A stretch of 60,973 nucleotides of DNA from Cerrena zonata (Eukaryota > Basidiomycota > Agaricomycetes > Polyporales > Cerrenaceae), in the NCBI GenBank assembly GCA_038087015.1, contig JASBNA010000118.1, forward strand, positions 1 through 60,973, written 5' to 3'. Positions 38,001-50,005 of the stretch are shown here, piece by piece. The position numbers were made by a program, and so were the translations under genes. Each line of letters starts with the position of its first letter. The stretch's first letter is position 1. Below the pieces are notes generated by a model, which was given only the letters and a program-made list of their open reading frames with translations, was not told the DNA's origin and did not search any database.

Positions 38001-39695
38001 TGGTCAATTCACCATCGAAGGTACCAACCAAGTCAGCTTCGCCGTTTATGATCTTGCGGGCGAGCAATGGGACATTACCGGTGTTGAACCCCTGCAGAGC
38101 GGCTCTACTGCTCCTGTGACTGTGAGGACGATCACTGCGTCGCCGAGTCAGACGGATACGATCATCGTTGCGGGTTCGTTTGCGAGTGCTGGGTCGACGG
38201 TTTGTAAGGCTATTTGTCAGTTTGAGTTCCAGAATAAGGAGTGGAGTGCGTTGGGTAGTGGGATTCAGGGAGAGGTTGCTTCGGTTGCCTACGCTGGGGT
38301 CAGTATTTCTTTTTTTCTATACTATTGCTTTTTCTAAGGTTCGCTGACCGAATTTGTGTTTCAGAACACTCGAGACCTCGTCGTCGCCTCTGGTTCGATC
38401 GCTTTGGCTGACGGTACTTTGACCAATGTGGCTATGTACACTATCGCCAACCAAACCTGGTCTACCATCGGTAACTCGAACTCCTTGCCTGGTCCTGTCA
38501 CTGCCGTTGAGGTCAACAATGGGAACAGTAGCAGCATCTTCGCTGCTGGCAAGTAAGTCACCTTCCATTTTTTTCTTCCCATCTTTTTCTTACTAAGACG
38601 GTTGTAGATCAAGCGATGGTTCGCAATCTTACCTTTCATACTGGGATGGAACCACCTGGAATGAACTCAGTAAGTTTATTTTCATCTATTCATCGGTCTC
38701 GTGCGGTGTAAAATGAACAAACTCTGATCAATTTTACCCATTCTTCTTCGTGCAGATCCCGGATTCGCCAGTTCGACAGATGTCTCACAGCTGATCATGG
38801 TCCCTCTGCAAAACACCCACGACGCAAATGGTGTCGTCGAGCCGGATCGCATGTTGATGGTCTCCGGATCCCTCTCTGATCCAGACTTCGGCAACGCTTC
38901 GTCCGTGTTGTTCGACGGCAAGAATTTCATTCCGTATATCCTCACTTCATCTTCTACGGGAACTCCTGGTGCAGTTTCATCTTTGATTCATTCGATTGCA
39001 CAGTTTAGCTTCACTCAACGACGTGAGTAGTCTTCCGAAAACTTTAAGGTCTTCCATACTGATGATTACCATTCTTATCTTAGACTTCCTTGCAACTGGT
39101 ATCGTCATCCTCATCTCGATTGCCATCGCCGCAGGTGTGGTCTTTTTGTTAGCCCTGATCGGCATCCTCTGGACTCTCTTCTCCCGCCGAGATGACAGAG
39201 TCAACAAATTCGACCCTGCCGAAATCCAAGATGACGACTCAGCACATCGCCCGACATCTCTTCTTGAGCACATTAATGCCGCGACTCGGAACACCATCCT
39301 CGGTGGTCACGATCCATACAACAGCGACACGATGGAGAAGGAAGCTGGTGCCGGAACAGTCCTGCAATCAGCTTCCGAGCATGATCCATTTGGTCCTGAT
39401 GGCAGCAATTATGTGCGCGCGGAGACTCCGTCGGATGCGGTTATGGGCATGTCGGAGGATATCAGTCGATCTGCGCATGCGAGATATTCCTTCGATGGAC
39501 AGAGTGAGGGAGAGCTACCGATGTCGGCGGGTCAAGAAATTGAAGTGCTCGATGATCGAGATGCAGCGTACGTATTTGTTTCTTTGATCTGATGTGGAAA
39601 TGTGAAGCTGACAGAGTTGGTTTTATAGATGGTGGTACGCACGGGACCCTAAATCGGGGCTCGAAGGTGTCGTCCCAGCTGCATACGTTTACTAG
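35037..39695 (+). CDS. RAX2: RAX2-like cell polarity marker with C-terminal SH3 domain
   Basis: Seven exons (35037-35992, 36057-38298, 38365-38552, 38608-38669, 38756-39022, 39084-39567, 39629-39695) total 4266 nt, or 1421 residues. A signal peptide (LPLLNVVLATPP) leads into a very long Ser/Thr/Asn-rich ectodomain with repeated kelch-like units (FYFAGAFTSIG, LFVGGAFTD, LFIGGQFTIEG, IIVAGSFASAGS), the hallmark of RAX2. A transmembrane helix follows at about residues 1240-1268 (LATGIVILISIAIAAGVVF). RAX2 marks cortical sites for bud or tip polarity in fungi, working with RAX1. Unlike the yeast protein, the tail (about 1369-1421) reads as an SH3 domain: ARYSFDGQSEGELPMSAGQ, EVLDDRDAAWWYAR, GVVPAAYVY. 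The SH3 is split by the last intron at the WW position. Confidence 0.94.
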
Positions 39696-40218
39696 GGCTC
39701 TTCGCTTCCCCTCCCCATCTCCCATCCCATCTCATCTCTCGCCTTCGTCTTCGTCTTCGTCTTTCCCAGTCTGTTCATTATTCGTCATGTGGTCCTGATT
39801 GCTGTCGTAGTTCATTATCGTTTGATACCCCCTCCCGCACCCATCATCATTGTGTAACCCCTTTCTCACAGAGGTCGAACCTCCGAACTTGGATACAAAC
39901 CCAACTTCCAATTGTCATTCATATTCATTACGTAGTAGAGTTTTTTTCTTGCGCAACTACCCATTTTTTCTCTTCTTCTCCTTCTTATTACTAGGTGGAC
40001 CTTTAATTAGTCGTACCATTTGTTTATGCAGTAGTTATGAGTATCCTATTGCAAAATCGTGCAAGTCGTATGTGATACTTTGGTGTGACGTATTTGACTG
40101 ATCTGAGAATGACGTTGGTAGGATTTAGTTTCAACTAAAATAGCCATGTCAACTCCATCTCTTGTTCAGTATTTATTCGTCAATTCTTGTGTAGTAAGTA
40201 TTTGAGAACGGATACGTC
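39696..40218. other. Convergent 3' region, no gene seen
   Basis: It lies between the RAX2 stop and the stop of the minus-strand monooxygenase. C/T-rich at first, then AT-rich; it should contain both 3' untranslated regions. Confidence 0.5.
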
Positions 40219-42006
40219 CTATCTTCCGCCATCAGCTTGCAACATCTCATCCAACATACTCTTCGCCCTCTTCCAATCCTCGCTCGGCATTTCCGTATAA
40301 TGGAAACTCCACAAATCATCGATAGCATTTCCTAATTTCTCCAGCTCAGCACGATCGCCTTGTCTCGTCTTCTCAAAATCAACATGTGGCGGGAGGTGGT
40401 CAGGGTGAAGCTGAAAGAATTTACCCATTCTCGTTGAACGGTTGGCGACGTCTTGAGAGAAGGGTTTGCGGATGGTATCGTAGATATTGAGTACATCTGC
40501 AATGTTAGACGTATTCACTGAAGGTTGCGAGAGGAGAAGGCCGAGAATATAGGCATCCTAAAAGAAATATTAGTACATTTATGTGAGGAAATAAATCGAG
40601 GTTGAATCACCTCTATCGCTTGTCCAGCTCCAGCTCCAGCAAACGGCACCATGGCATGAGCCTATCCACGTATTCAATCGTACGAAGTCGAAGAAAGACA
40701 TATACTACTCACAGAATCACCCAGTAATGCCACCCTTCCGTCAACAAATTGTGGAAGCGGTTGTACTTGACTGACCGACCACCTCACGATATCACCGGAA
40801 TTCTGTTTAATGTGAGGTTGTTAGAGCTCACGAGAGAATGAGAGCGCAAGTATGGATTTTCGCACCTTGATCAAGATTTGCAAATCCTCTTCCCAGCCTT
40901 CCGTCAGCTGTGTAATCTCCTCTTTGGCGACAGGCACTTTCGTATGTTCCGAGAGCAAAGTCCCGAAACCCCCGGGGATGTCAACACACATTGCCGCATT
41001 TATGATAGTGGGGGAGATGGGATATGTAACCACATGCTATGTATTGGGTTTAAGTGACTCCCCAATATATTCAAAGTACGAGATAAACTTACGATACCTT
41101 CACCGCCCCACTGCCAGTGAAAATAATTTGAGTTACTCTGGTCATGATAGACACTACTGAGAGACAAACTTACTACAATCGACTGTAATAGAGATGCATG
41201 GTTGGGTTCCACTGCTCTAATCTTTGCAGCATCAATCAAGAAACGATAGATGTGGATCCCGGCCCAGATAGGTGTTCCATTCGTCATCAGACTGTCGGCT
41301 CGGTCAGGGTCAGTCATTTGAGCATGCTCTGCCAATTGCGAATACATGGCCTTGCGGGTTGCGGAGCTAATGCCATCAGCACCAACAAGAACATGGGCAT
41401 GGGCAGTCGAGCCGTCTTGGAAATGCAGAGTTACGCCAGAGGAATCCTGGTCGTATCCTGTGAGACGTTTGGAGAAATGTGTAGCGATAAAGCTGTCTGG
41501 CTCGGTGCCGAAGCCAAGACCCTCTACTAAAAGGCTGAGCATTTCTCGCCGATGAAGAGTGACCGATGCAACATCTCCTGTGTGAGAATAGCATCAATAT
41601 TACGTCTAATACTAGTGGATACCTCATAACCGACCTGGAGTTTGTGACTCATAATATAAAATCCCATCTGGGGTATTGCTTCTCCTAACCTTCATCGGAG
41701 GTGAGAAAGACCTCGTTTTCAAAGAGTCATCGATCCCCAGCTGATCCAGAATGTATCGTGAGCGGTGCCATAGATTTATACCAGCTCCAATCTCTGTGAA
41801 ACTGGGATCGGCCTCGTATAGGTCGACTAGTAGTTTCTTGTTACGACTAAAGGTCTTTAATGCCAGAGCCAGAGAGAGGCCGCCTATACCACCTCCACTA
41901 TCATACGAGGGTTCAAAATATTAGTCGAGAAAATGATGAGTAGTTGAGAGGAAAACCCATACCAGATTGCAATTCGGAGTACATCGTTGTGGTGGGTTGA
42001 AGCCAT
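40219..42006 (-). CDS. FAD-dependent monooxygenase, salicylate hydroxylase type
   Basis: Starts MASTHHNDVLRIAI at 42006 and ends DEMLQADGGR at 40219, with several short introns. Class A flavoprotein motifs are all present: dinucleotide-binding GGGIGGLSLALALK, then LYEADPSFTEIGAGINLW, the DG motif VLVGADGISSATRKAM, and the GD motif VALLGDSAHAMVPFAGAGAGQAIEDA. This family (salicylate 1-monooxygenase and relatives) hydroxylates aromatic or polyketide substrates using NAD(P)H, FAD and oxygen. There is no membrane anchor or signal peptide. The substrate cannot be told from sequence, and no neighbouring pathway genes are present. The start was chosen because the Rossmann motif follows directly. Confidence 0.92.
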
Positions 42007-43174
42007 ACTAGATCACTGATGCAGTTCGTTATTGAACAGGTCAGTATATTTATACAAACCTACACAGAGTCCATTCTCACAGAGTTTTCTCTGTGATATG
42101 ATAGGAATGACGGGTCCGATGAAGCAGCGCACCCATCGGGCTCAGCTTTAGTAAGAAACTTGCCTGTAACGTCAACGAGGGCGGTACTCGTTCATACTGA
42201 AGTGGATCAATTCTCATGAACGCAAGTTTTAATATCGTCACCTAGAATGAGTCATCCAACCTATGCCGTAGCTGTCGAGTCCGATGTGGGTCGCGAAGTA
42301 CGAGTTTAAGCGTCCTCCCATAAGCACCTGATGAACTTTGTAAATTAGTAACAGAATAGGCAGTTAAGACGTACCCCGACCCACAAAGTACTCCTCAGCT
42401 GTGACGAGTTGGAGGCCTAAACTTTGCACGCCCTAGGTTTATCGTGGTGAACGGCAAATTCGCTCCGTTTCATTACACTCAACGATGTCAAAGGGGAAAC
42501 TTGAATGTACCTCTATTTCAGAGCATTGATGGTCTTCATGTATGGGCTCGTGTATTCATGTTACAGTAAAATGTCGGGTTATAGTTTTTCACCACTGCGA
42601 TGTGCTAGACACCTATCATGTAGAGGTTAGAACTTAACACGACCCACCCGCGATGATATTATGACACGTCCACATGGACAAACAAATATGACCAATGTGA
42701 CATACGTAAGTAATTCTTCAGCTATCTTGAAAGTCCGTACCCAGAGAAAGATGGACCCTCTGTTACATAACGAGCGATCCTATGTTCTTTGTTGGCACTC
42801 TGATTCTGGTACTAGTAAAGATATTATTCGCTTTCGGAATTCATGTATACAATTCACATTCAGTAGTCTCATACATTTTCAATGTATCAAGAATTCAAGT
42901 AGACATCCGGTGATAAAGTCAGAATATAAATGCAGAATTTGGGGTCTAAAGAAGTCCGACACTGGCATCGCACAGACCTCAGGTGGAAATCAGACTGGCG
43001 ACGAGGCTTTAAAATCGTCCTCCGTGGTGGTATGCAACTGAAAAAAGACGACATGAGTACATATATGATCATAATAAGATGCCACGATCCTCACTTTGCT
43101 AGTTTCACTACTGGTAGTGGTGGTGTGTCCAGTGGTGAAAGCAAGACCGTGACACTGTGTTACTTCGATCTCAT
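42007..43174. other. Intergenic, no gene seen
   Basis: Promoter of the monooxygenase on the left and the 3' side of a DUF6534 gene on the right. A 126-codon plus-strand frame at 42661-43041 has no domain. It contains ACATGGACAAACAAA (42672-42686), which also occurs at 33048-33062. Confidence 0.4.
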
Positions 43175-44970
43175 CTAGTTGGTGGACGCATTAACTGGTG
43201 CACTCACTGCCAATTCCGTGTGAGGCGCGTCCTGCACGTTATCCCCGGCGGTGATTTGAAGCTTCAGTAAATCAGAGCCCATATTACCAAACGTTGCCGC
43301 AAGTTTGCCACGCAAAAGATCTCGCGCGTTGAGACTAGTTTGTCATTTAAGAGCGATGTATATCATTTTGTTTTGAGAACTTACGTCCCGAGAAATGAAT
43401 TGGCGTATACTATTTGGAAATCAGTATTATTTCGAAAAGGAAAGGTATGATGACTAGATACTTACATTTGCTGACCATAGTCGACAAGCCGGCAAAGACG
43501 AAACTCCCTCGCATACTAGAATACTGCCACAAATAATTTAGCTAGTATCACAATCTGAACGAGGATTCACTGACAGTGATTGCAATCGAAATTGATACAA
43601 TCCTGCCAATTGATGTTAGTGAGGAATGATGGACCCTACATAACGGAGCCCTTACATCATGACCAGCCCAGTGTTGACAGAATATGCCATTAGCCAACGA
43701 ATAATGCCGTCACTCCTATATGATAACACTATTCGACGTTTGACGTGTATGAATTGTATAAACCATACCTCTTGAATCCTGTTTTGCTACGCAGCAGGAA
43801 GAATATCATATAGGCAGCAATAAACCCATCGACGGATGCAGAGAGACTATTGGAGACTCTGACACAAAGCTGATGCAGATATTAAACCTGTGTTATGCAC
43901 GATATGTTTAAGCGTGACTGGTACCTTTTGTGGGAACTCTTCCTGGAAGGATGCAGATGAGGGGGAGACAATACTATTGGGGTATGTGAGTGAGATATGG
44001 GTGGGTACCATCGTAACGAGTCCAGCTGACCCGTATACCGCCGCAGCTATAAAGGAGGAATTATTATCGTGCATAGAAAATTGGTTCGACGACACTCACT
44101 AGTATGGAAGCCAATACGAGCGGACAGAAGGATCAACTGTGCATATAATTTAACATAGTCGTCCAACAAACGAACAGAACCGAATTCAGCCTACCAGTCC
44201 AATAACCGGGAGTTTCCTATTATTACTCACTTGATATTCATTTTTAGAGATCAAGTTTTCAATGAACTGCGAAAAACTTACGAATCCAAATCCTACGAAT
44301 GTAGAACCTTTGCATCATGTTACATAATATCAATGTAGTTATAGTTATGAGAACATACCCTTGAACTATTGCTACAATAGAATTCTATAAGAGAGCTGAT
44401 GAGTAGGACGTTTCGGCTTGTCAATGTTGAGGCATACCTCTGCAAATAGAGCTAGCTGATAAATAACATATCACATTAGTACAACATGCCGGAATGAATG
44501 GATGGTACTGACACTCATACTCCTACGTATCAATGTAAGCTTGTCTCGAGTTTATGCAGATGATATTAATAAAACTCGTACCAATCAATCAAAACGACTT
44601 TGTCGTAATTGCCAAATGAGATGATTGTGTAATAGTAGATTTGGTGAAGCATGAGTGCCGTGTGGACGGTCTCTAAAATCCTGGAGGGACGATAAAGTTA
44701 AAGTGTACAGAATCGATATGGAGATAGAGCTTTTACCACACAACAAAGACTATTCCTTTGAGTCGTAGCGTGTCCATATTGGAATTGAGTGAGTACACAT
44801 AGGCCTGTGCAGTCGCTACTCCGTATAGTCTACAATAAAAGACATTCTTAACAAAAACGAGAGAAAATATGAAGATTGGATGCTTACATGAGGCCGATGC
44901 AGATCTCCAGGATAAGACCACCCAAAACATTTGCGATATCGATAGGAGGGCTGTCGACATCGTCCGCCAT
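43175..44970 (-). CDS. DUF6534-type multi-pass membrane protein
   Basis: Start MADDVDSPPIDIANVLGGL at 44970, stop after VNASTN at 43175, with every junction in phase. Landmarks: ILYGVATAQAYVYSLNSNMD, ILETVHTALMLHQIYYYTI, GFYIRRIWI, SASVDGFIAAYMIFFLLRSK, RSDGIIRWLMAYSVN, LYANSFLGTLNARDLLRGK. It differs from the other three copies in having lost one intron: the segment LLSARIGFHT is continuous, whereas the others split it after the RIG triplet. It runs away from the adjacent transposon; only 289 bp separate its ATG from the element's left end, so the insertion may affect its promoter. Confidence 0.9.
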
Positions 44971-45259
44971 GGTTTCAATTGAGTCAGGAGTAGATGTTAG
45001 CGTGCAGCATTTAGATACGCCCTGTGCGAATATATGTACGAGTGGTGACATGAAGCACGACGCCCAAAGGTCATATGCGGAAGCATAGACCGGACCAATG
45101 CAGTTGGGTTGTTTTGCATTACATTGGACCTGGGTTAGCTGTCCAAACTCTATCAGTAAAAACATAACGCCGTTAAGGATAAGTTCAATGTTTGTCGGTG
45201 GTAAGCATTCTTGCTTGAAACATAATGGAAATACCAGCATCATGATCCGTCTCAATAAT
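44971..45259. promoter_or_regulatory. Promoter remnant of the DUF6534 gene, truncated by the transposon
   Basis: All that remains upstream of the ATG at 44970 before the element's terminal repeat begins at 45260. Any farther regulatory sequence has been displaced by 14 kb. Confidence 0.45.
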
Positions 45260-46046
45260 GGCACCAGACCTTGTACTGATTACTAGTAAACGTACTAATC
45301 AAAAGGGGCATCAATTTACATTTATCAGTAATTCCCGTCTGCTAGACTAAGAGAGGGAATTACTGGTAATCCTACTGTTGCCCTATTACTTGTAATTCTC
45401 CTTGTAAGTGGGGCAAGGGTTGGCGTGGCCTTTGGGGTCGATCAGGGAAAAAAAGACATAGCCCGAAATGGAAACATGGGCGCTCTCTGTTTCTCGTTTG
45501 CTCAAATGACGGGCTCACGGTCCGTTGACCCAAAATTCAGTTCCCATGGGTTCCTAAAACGGTAGGGACGGGTGATGCCAGTGCATAAGCGAGGCGTAGT
45601 GGCTGCACTTCCGTTGCCTGCAGCTTGCATCCCAATTAGGAATGCTTGGGCGTCTTCCCATAGCGTTGAATACGATTCTTGCGCCACGTGTCCCGGGCGC
45701 TCTGAGTATCTACTTTGCTCAAATGACGGGCTCACGGTCCGTTGACCCAAAATTCAGTTCCCATGGGTTCCCAAAACGGTAGGGACGGGTGATGCCAGTG
45801 CATAAGCGAGGCGTAGTGGCTGCACTTCCGTTGCCTGCAGCCTGCATCCCAATTAGGAACCATGGGCGCCTCTTTTATGGCGTTGAATATACAGCCTTTG
45901 TTTCTCAAAAGGTCGGCTCGCGGCCCGTTCGTTCCAAGCCCAATACCTTGGGTTCCAAAAATGGTAGGGTGCGCTCGAAGCGAGGCGTAGTACTTACTCG
46001 CTTATCATCATCGTCTCGCATTCCAATTAGGAGCGGCGGAACATCT
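45260..46046 (+). repeat. Left terminal inverted repeat, 787 bp
   Basis: Matches the complement of 58534-59320 throughout; one difference seen (CAGCTTGC here against CAGCCTGC). It carries internal repeats: a unit beginning TTTGCTCAAATGACGGGCTC at 45497, again at 45714, and a diverged third at about 45901. An 11-bp hairpin arm pair (CAGTAATTCCC at 45327-45337 with GGGAATTACTG at 45355-45365) lies near the terminus. Such subterminal arrays are typical transposase-binding regions. Confidence 0.96.
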
Positions 46047-46086
46047 ACTATTTCATCATATAGGTTTATACCACACAAACAAAAAG

Positions 46087-49000
46087 CTACTCAGTTACTT
46101 CGGTAGGAATCAGTTCATTCAGATGAATGAACTGTGGAGATTTGGATGCCGTGGGGGGAGGTATGGGTAAGTCAAACACACTAGTAAGATCATTCTTCGC
46201 TACACCAATAGAAGAGAGGAAGTGATATGCCCGAATACGCGACCCATGCCACTGAGTACGCAAACGAGCACAGAAGGCTCTTTCTGCGTTTGCTTGCTCC
46301 AAAGCGTACGACTGTAATCCCTCCCTCAATTGTGAGGGCACATCCGGTCAATGACTCGGAGATGCTCGTTCGTCCCAGTCTTTCGCGACAGACTCTGTAT
46401 ATTGCAGAACCCGTCGCATGGCCTCCACCGTCTTGCACACCTGCTCTTCCCATCGATTTACACGTGCTCGCGATCTCGCCCACTCGATACGAAGTGCTTG
46501 GAGGAGCGCAAATTCAGTATATTGATCATAACACATAAGCGAGTAAATACCTTCATGTACTCTCGGACTGTTCTCATCTTCATCATTTCGTCCAGTGGAG
46601 AAGGTATACCATATCCATGATATCGGTTGACGATTACGTTCTCCAGGATGGCAGCCATCTGGCATCGGCTCGGCAGAGAGTTCATCGTCATCCAGACCTG
46701 CTGCTTCTCGAGCAGCCTTCCGTTCCTGACGCTCCTGCTCGGATAGGGCTCGTTCGTTGATCCCTCGGACGTCTTCATCCTTCAGGTCCTTGAACTGTTC
46801 CTCCCAAGAGCCATGACCTTTAAGGCAGAGATAGGCAGATCGAGCTTCTTGATACTCATGTTTGGCGGCAAGGACTTTCTCATCGATACGCTTCATCCAG
46901 TCCCGAGCACGAGTCATGTATCGATTTCCAGTAATATTCTTCGTCTTGAATTTATTAGCAAACATACGAGCGCGAAGCTCCCGACGAAGATCATCAAGGC
47001 TCTGTCGCAATTGGGCTTCACGTATAGCTGTTTCTGTCTCCACAAGTTCTGATTCACAGACGGAGTTCCGAGTTGACGGCGTGAGCTTGGATGGGAGGTA
47101 AATAGCGATAGACTCCACATCATTGGAAACAAGGGATTTATTGATTGGGATGTGTTGGTTGAGTCGAGGCATGAGCACATCTTGAGTCTCCCAAAATGTC
47201 TTCAATTTGCGACGGAGTGTGGAACGATTGGTCTCGACGGCAGCGTGAGTGATAGACGGATTCGTTGGTAATTTGCGGACCTTAGCTCTCACCGAGGCTC
47301 TGAGATATTCATCAGCGTTGGCACTCAATAGTAATAGGTAATGGAACATACTGAAGACGTTCGATATCTAATGCAAAAAGGATGAAGGCAGTATAACTAC
47401 CCTCTTCCAGGGTGCGTCTTCCAGATGCGGCTTCGTCTTCTGCCAATCGTTTGATGACTGATGCCATGGGGATTTCTTACATAGACATCAGTACTTTCCC
47501 CAATGAACATAAGAAAACTATGCCAACCTTTGTTAGTCGAGAGATATGGACAAGGCTTTGACTTATCTTTGTCAAAGTCTAAAACTAGCTTATCCCACTC
47601 CGCAACGAGATTTGGATTTTCCTCGCGTAATGATTTATCCAATCCTTCGTACTCGGCTCTCGTGTCAAGGGCTTCTTTAAGAGCCTCGATAAGACGACGC
47701 TGGAAGAAATCCCCTGCTATATCATGAGATATACAGAATACATCGATGAAGCAGAAGCACTTACCATAATTTACCAATTTACACCAATTGATAAATCCAC
47801 AAAGATCATCAATTGTTTCCCTTCGAGCGGACGGTGTCATTTCGCGGACACTTAATGCAGCCTTGTTGAGGATAGCCCATAACCGTTCGATACCTTCACC
47901 ATCCGTACGACCTGCACCTTTTGTCCAGTTGAAAGAGTAGGGACCATGGCATTTCTCGTTATGTGTGTAAATGTGGGCCTTCGGGATTTTTGGGATGATG
48001 TTCTTGAGAGGGATCAAAGGCTGTAGTCTCTTCGGAAGATGGGGGACCCGGAGGGGGAAACCAGTAAAAAACTGACAAGCAATATCGTAAGAGGCGAGGA
48101 TTAGGAGAACCATCACGCCAACAATGCTGGAGAGGAAAACATAATCCATGTTACAGTATCTGAACCAACGTTCAGCCTAATGTAAGGTGACTATGTGAAT
48201 AAAGGTAACTTACCGTTCGCCGACTTGAAGATCTCCCAGCCCATTCGGTCGCCACATCTCATGATCAGAACACGCCACCCCAACCAAACCCGTAGCGTTG
48301 AGCCCCTTCCGTTTCTTCAGATTGGCAAGATGCATCGCCTGAAAGCCAGCACAAGTGCTGATCTAAAGAGTTGTGAGTAAGTACGTATACAAACATTGTA
48401 AGAGCGGGCATGGGTCATACCTCCTCTTGATTTGCATACTTCTTGACATGCTCGATGTATTCAGTGTGTTCGACAAAGTACGACCAGCCAGAAGAAAGGG
48501 AGATATCTTCCATTTTCGTGTCGCGTTGGCGACCCTTGTAGCGGAAGTTGGCGTCTTGTGAAGTAGAGAGCCAATAAAGATAACTTGTGTCGATATGTCA
48601 GGGAGAATAAGTCAATATGTTATATATCACGACGTACGACCATTTCTCATTTTCCTTCCAGTTTGGAAGTAAGTTCCTGCATGGATCTGGGCAAGCCCTA
48701 CAACGAATAGCAAGCTCGCCATGTGAGGTTGCTTCCACACCATCTGCGTGATGAACTCTTCCAGCTCGCTTCAAAGATTTCACATTTCGCCATTCCCTAA
48801 TCATGGTCATCCACGATTGGAGACGATCCTATCAAATTTGAGTATAAATAACAAGGAAGATGATGATGAGTAAAATATGACATACTGGGAGGTTCTCACT
48901 CAATCGACCATCTGTCTGAAGCTCTAAACCCCGATAGAAATCGTAAGCGGTGATGTTTCCTTGAAGATTGAGATACTGGAACTGTCGCAAAACGGAGAAT

Positions 49001-49858
49001 GTAGCAGCAGAACGTGGATCGAGAGGGGTAGCAGGCCACCAAGCAAAACGTAGGAGTTGCGTTCGCAACTCAGAACCGAATTGGCATCCACAGAAATTGA
49101 CGCGAACACGATGGATTCCATTGGTATGAAGGACTGTGATCGTACGCGATAGTGGTATAGCACAGGTTATGCCCAATGGATGACCTAAAGATACGGTCAC
49201 ACCTATGTCATATAGGGTGGTGGTCTCAAAGAAAGATCCGTTCCACTTCTGCGAATAAATATCAGTATTAAATCACACAATGAATATGAAACGAACCGCA
49301 CCTCAATATGATGAAGGGGATTTTCTGAGCCATGATACTCCCGAGTACAGTTCAGGCACTGGAGGTGAAGACCGTGGCAGTCCTTACAGCGGATTGTTGG
49401 CTCTGTGCTTCCACATTTACACACCATATTGGTGTAGAGCCCACGACCATCGAGTCGTACTACCTCATCACAGTACTCCTGCCGATAAATCTTAAATGTC
49501 TTCAGAGGCGCGTCCTAGGAGGTTCTGGTCAGAGCATTATCAACAATGATTTTTTCGAGAACAAACAAACCGAGTTCTCATATCGTTTGGCTGGTCGTTT
49601 GGCAACAACAACGGCGTCCGAAAGCTCGTGATGAATCTCGATAGGGGGAGGATCATCCCAAGATGATGTGGCGTCCAAGGAACCTGAAGAGGAGGCTTGC
49701 TCGGGTTCCGGTAGAGTTGCAGTCGAGGTTTTCATTCTGACGCGTCGCCCATCCTGAGAAACTCCAGAGATAGATACTGACGTGATCTCCTCTTGAGCAT
49801 TGTGGACGTGAAGAGTGGGTGCCACCTTTTTCTTCTTCTTGCTGCGTTTTGTAGACAT
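46087..49858 (-). CDS. KDZ transposase with CxC2 cysteine cluster, TGA near the C-terminus
   Basis: Starts MSTKRSKKKKKVAPTL at 49858. The CxC2 domain follows at about 49500-49260 (CKCGSTEPTIRCKDCHGLHL, CLNCTREYHG). The KDZ catalytic region is intact: GDLQVGERYCNMDYVF (first acidic residue, about 48230-48140), ASYDIACQFF (about 48080) and GEGIERLWAILNKAA (about 47890), matching the three DDE-like positions. A charged helical tail follows (YLRASVRAKVRKLPTNPSI, then ALRIEWARSRARVNRWEEQ). At 46348-46350 an in-frame TGA occurs, after DWDERASPSH. The frame beyond stays open and family-like (REGLQSYALEQANAERAF) to a stop at 46087, so the tail should be coding. The enzyme would cut and paste the element. 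The stop removes roughly 87 residues, so activity is uncertain. Confidence 0.88.
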
Positions 49859-50005
49859 GAGGCCTTCGGAATCTTCTAACTCGCCGCGGGATATTGCGAC
49901 GTGAATTCACAGTCAACAAGGTCATGTGCCCAATTGCCATCAAAAAGGGAAAGAAAAAAGTAAAGCCTTACACAATACGAAAAACCAGAATTATATTCAA
50001 CAAAA

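Noticed and set aside
42661..43041. 126-codon plus-strand open frame
   Set aside because: No recognised domain and no splice context in an AT-rich spacer.
45502..45750. Open frames inside the terminal repeats (also at 58830-59078 and 58381-58791)
   Set aside because: Identical in both arms because the arms are repeats; no coding signature.
46300..46360. Intron covering the KDZ TGA
   Set aside because: The candidate donor GTCATT is poor and joining to TTACAG shifts the reading frame.
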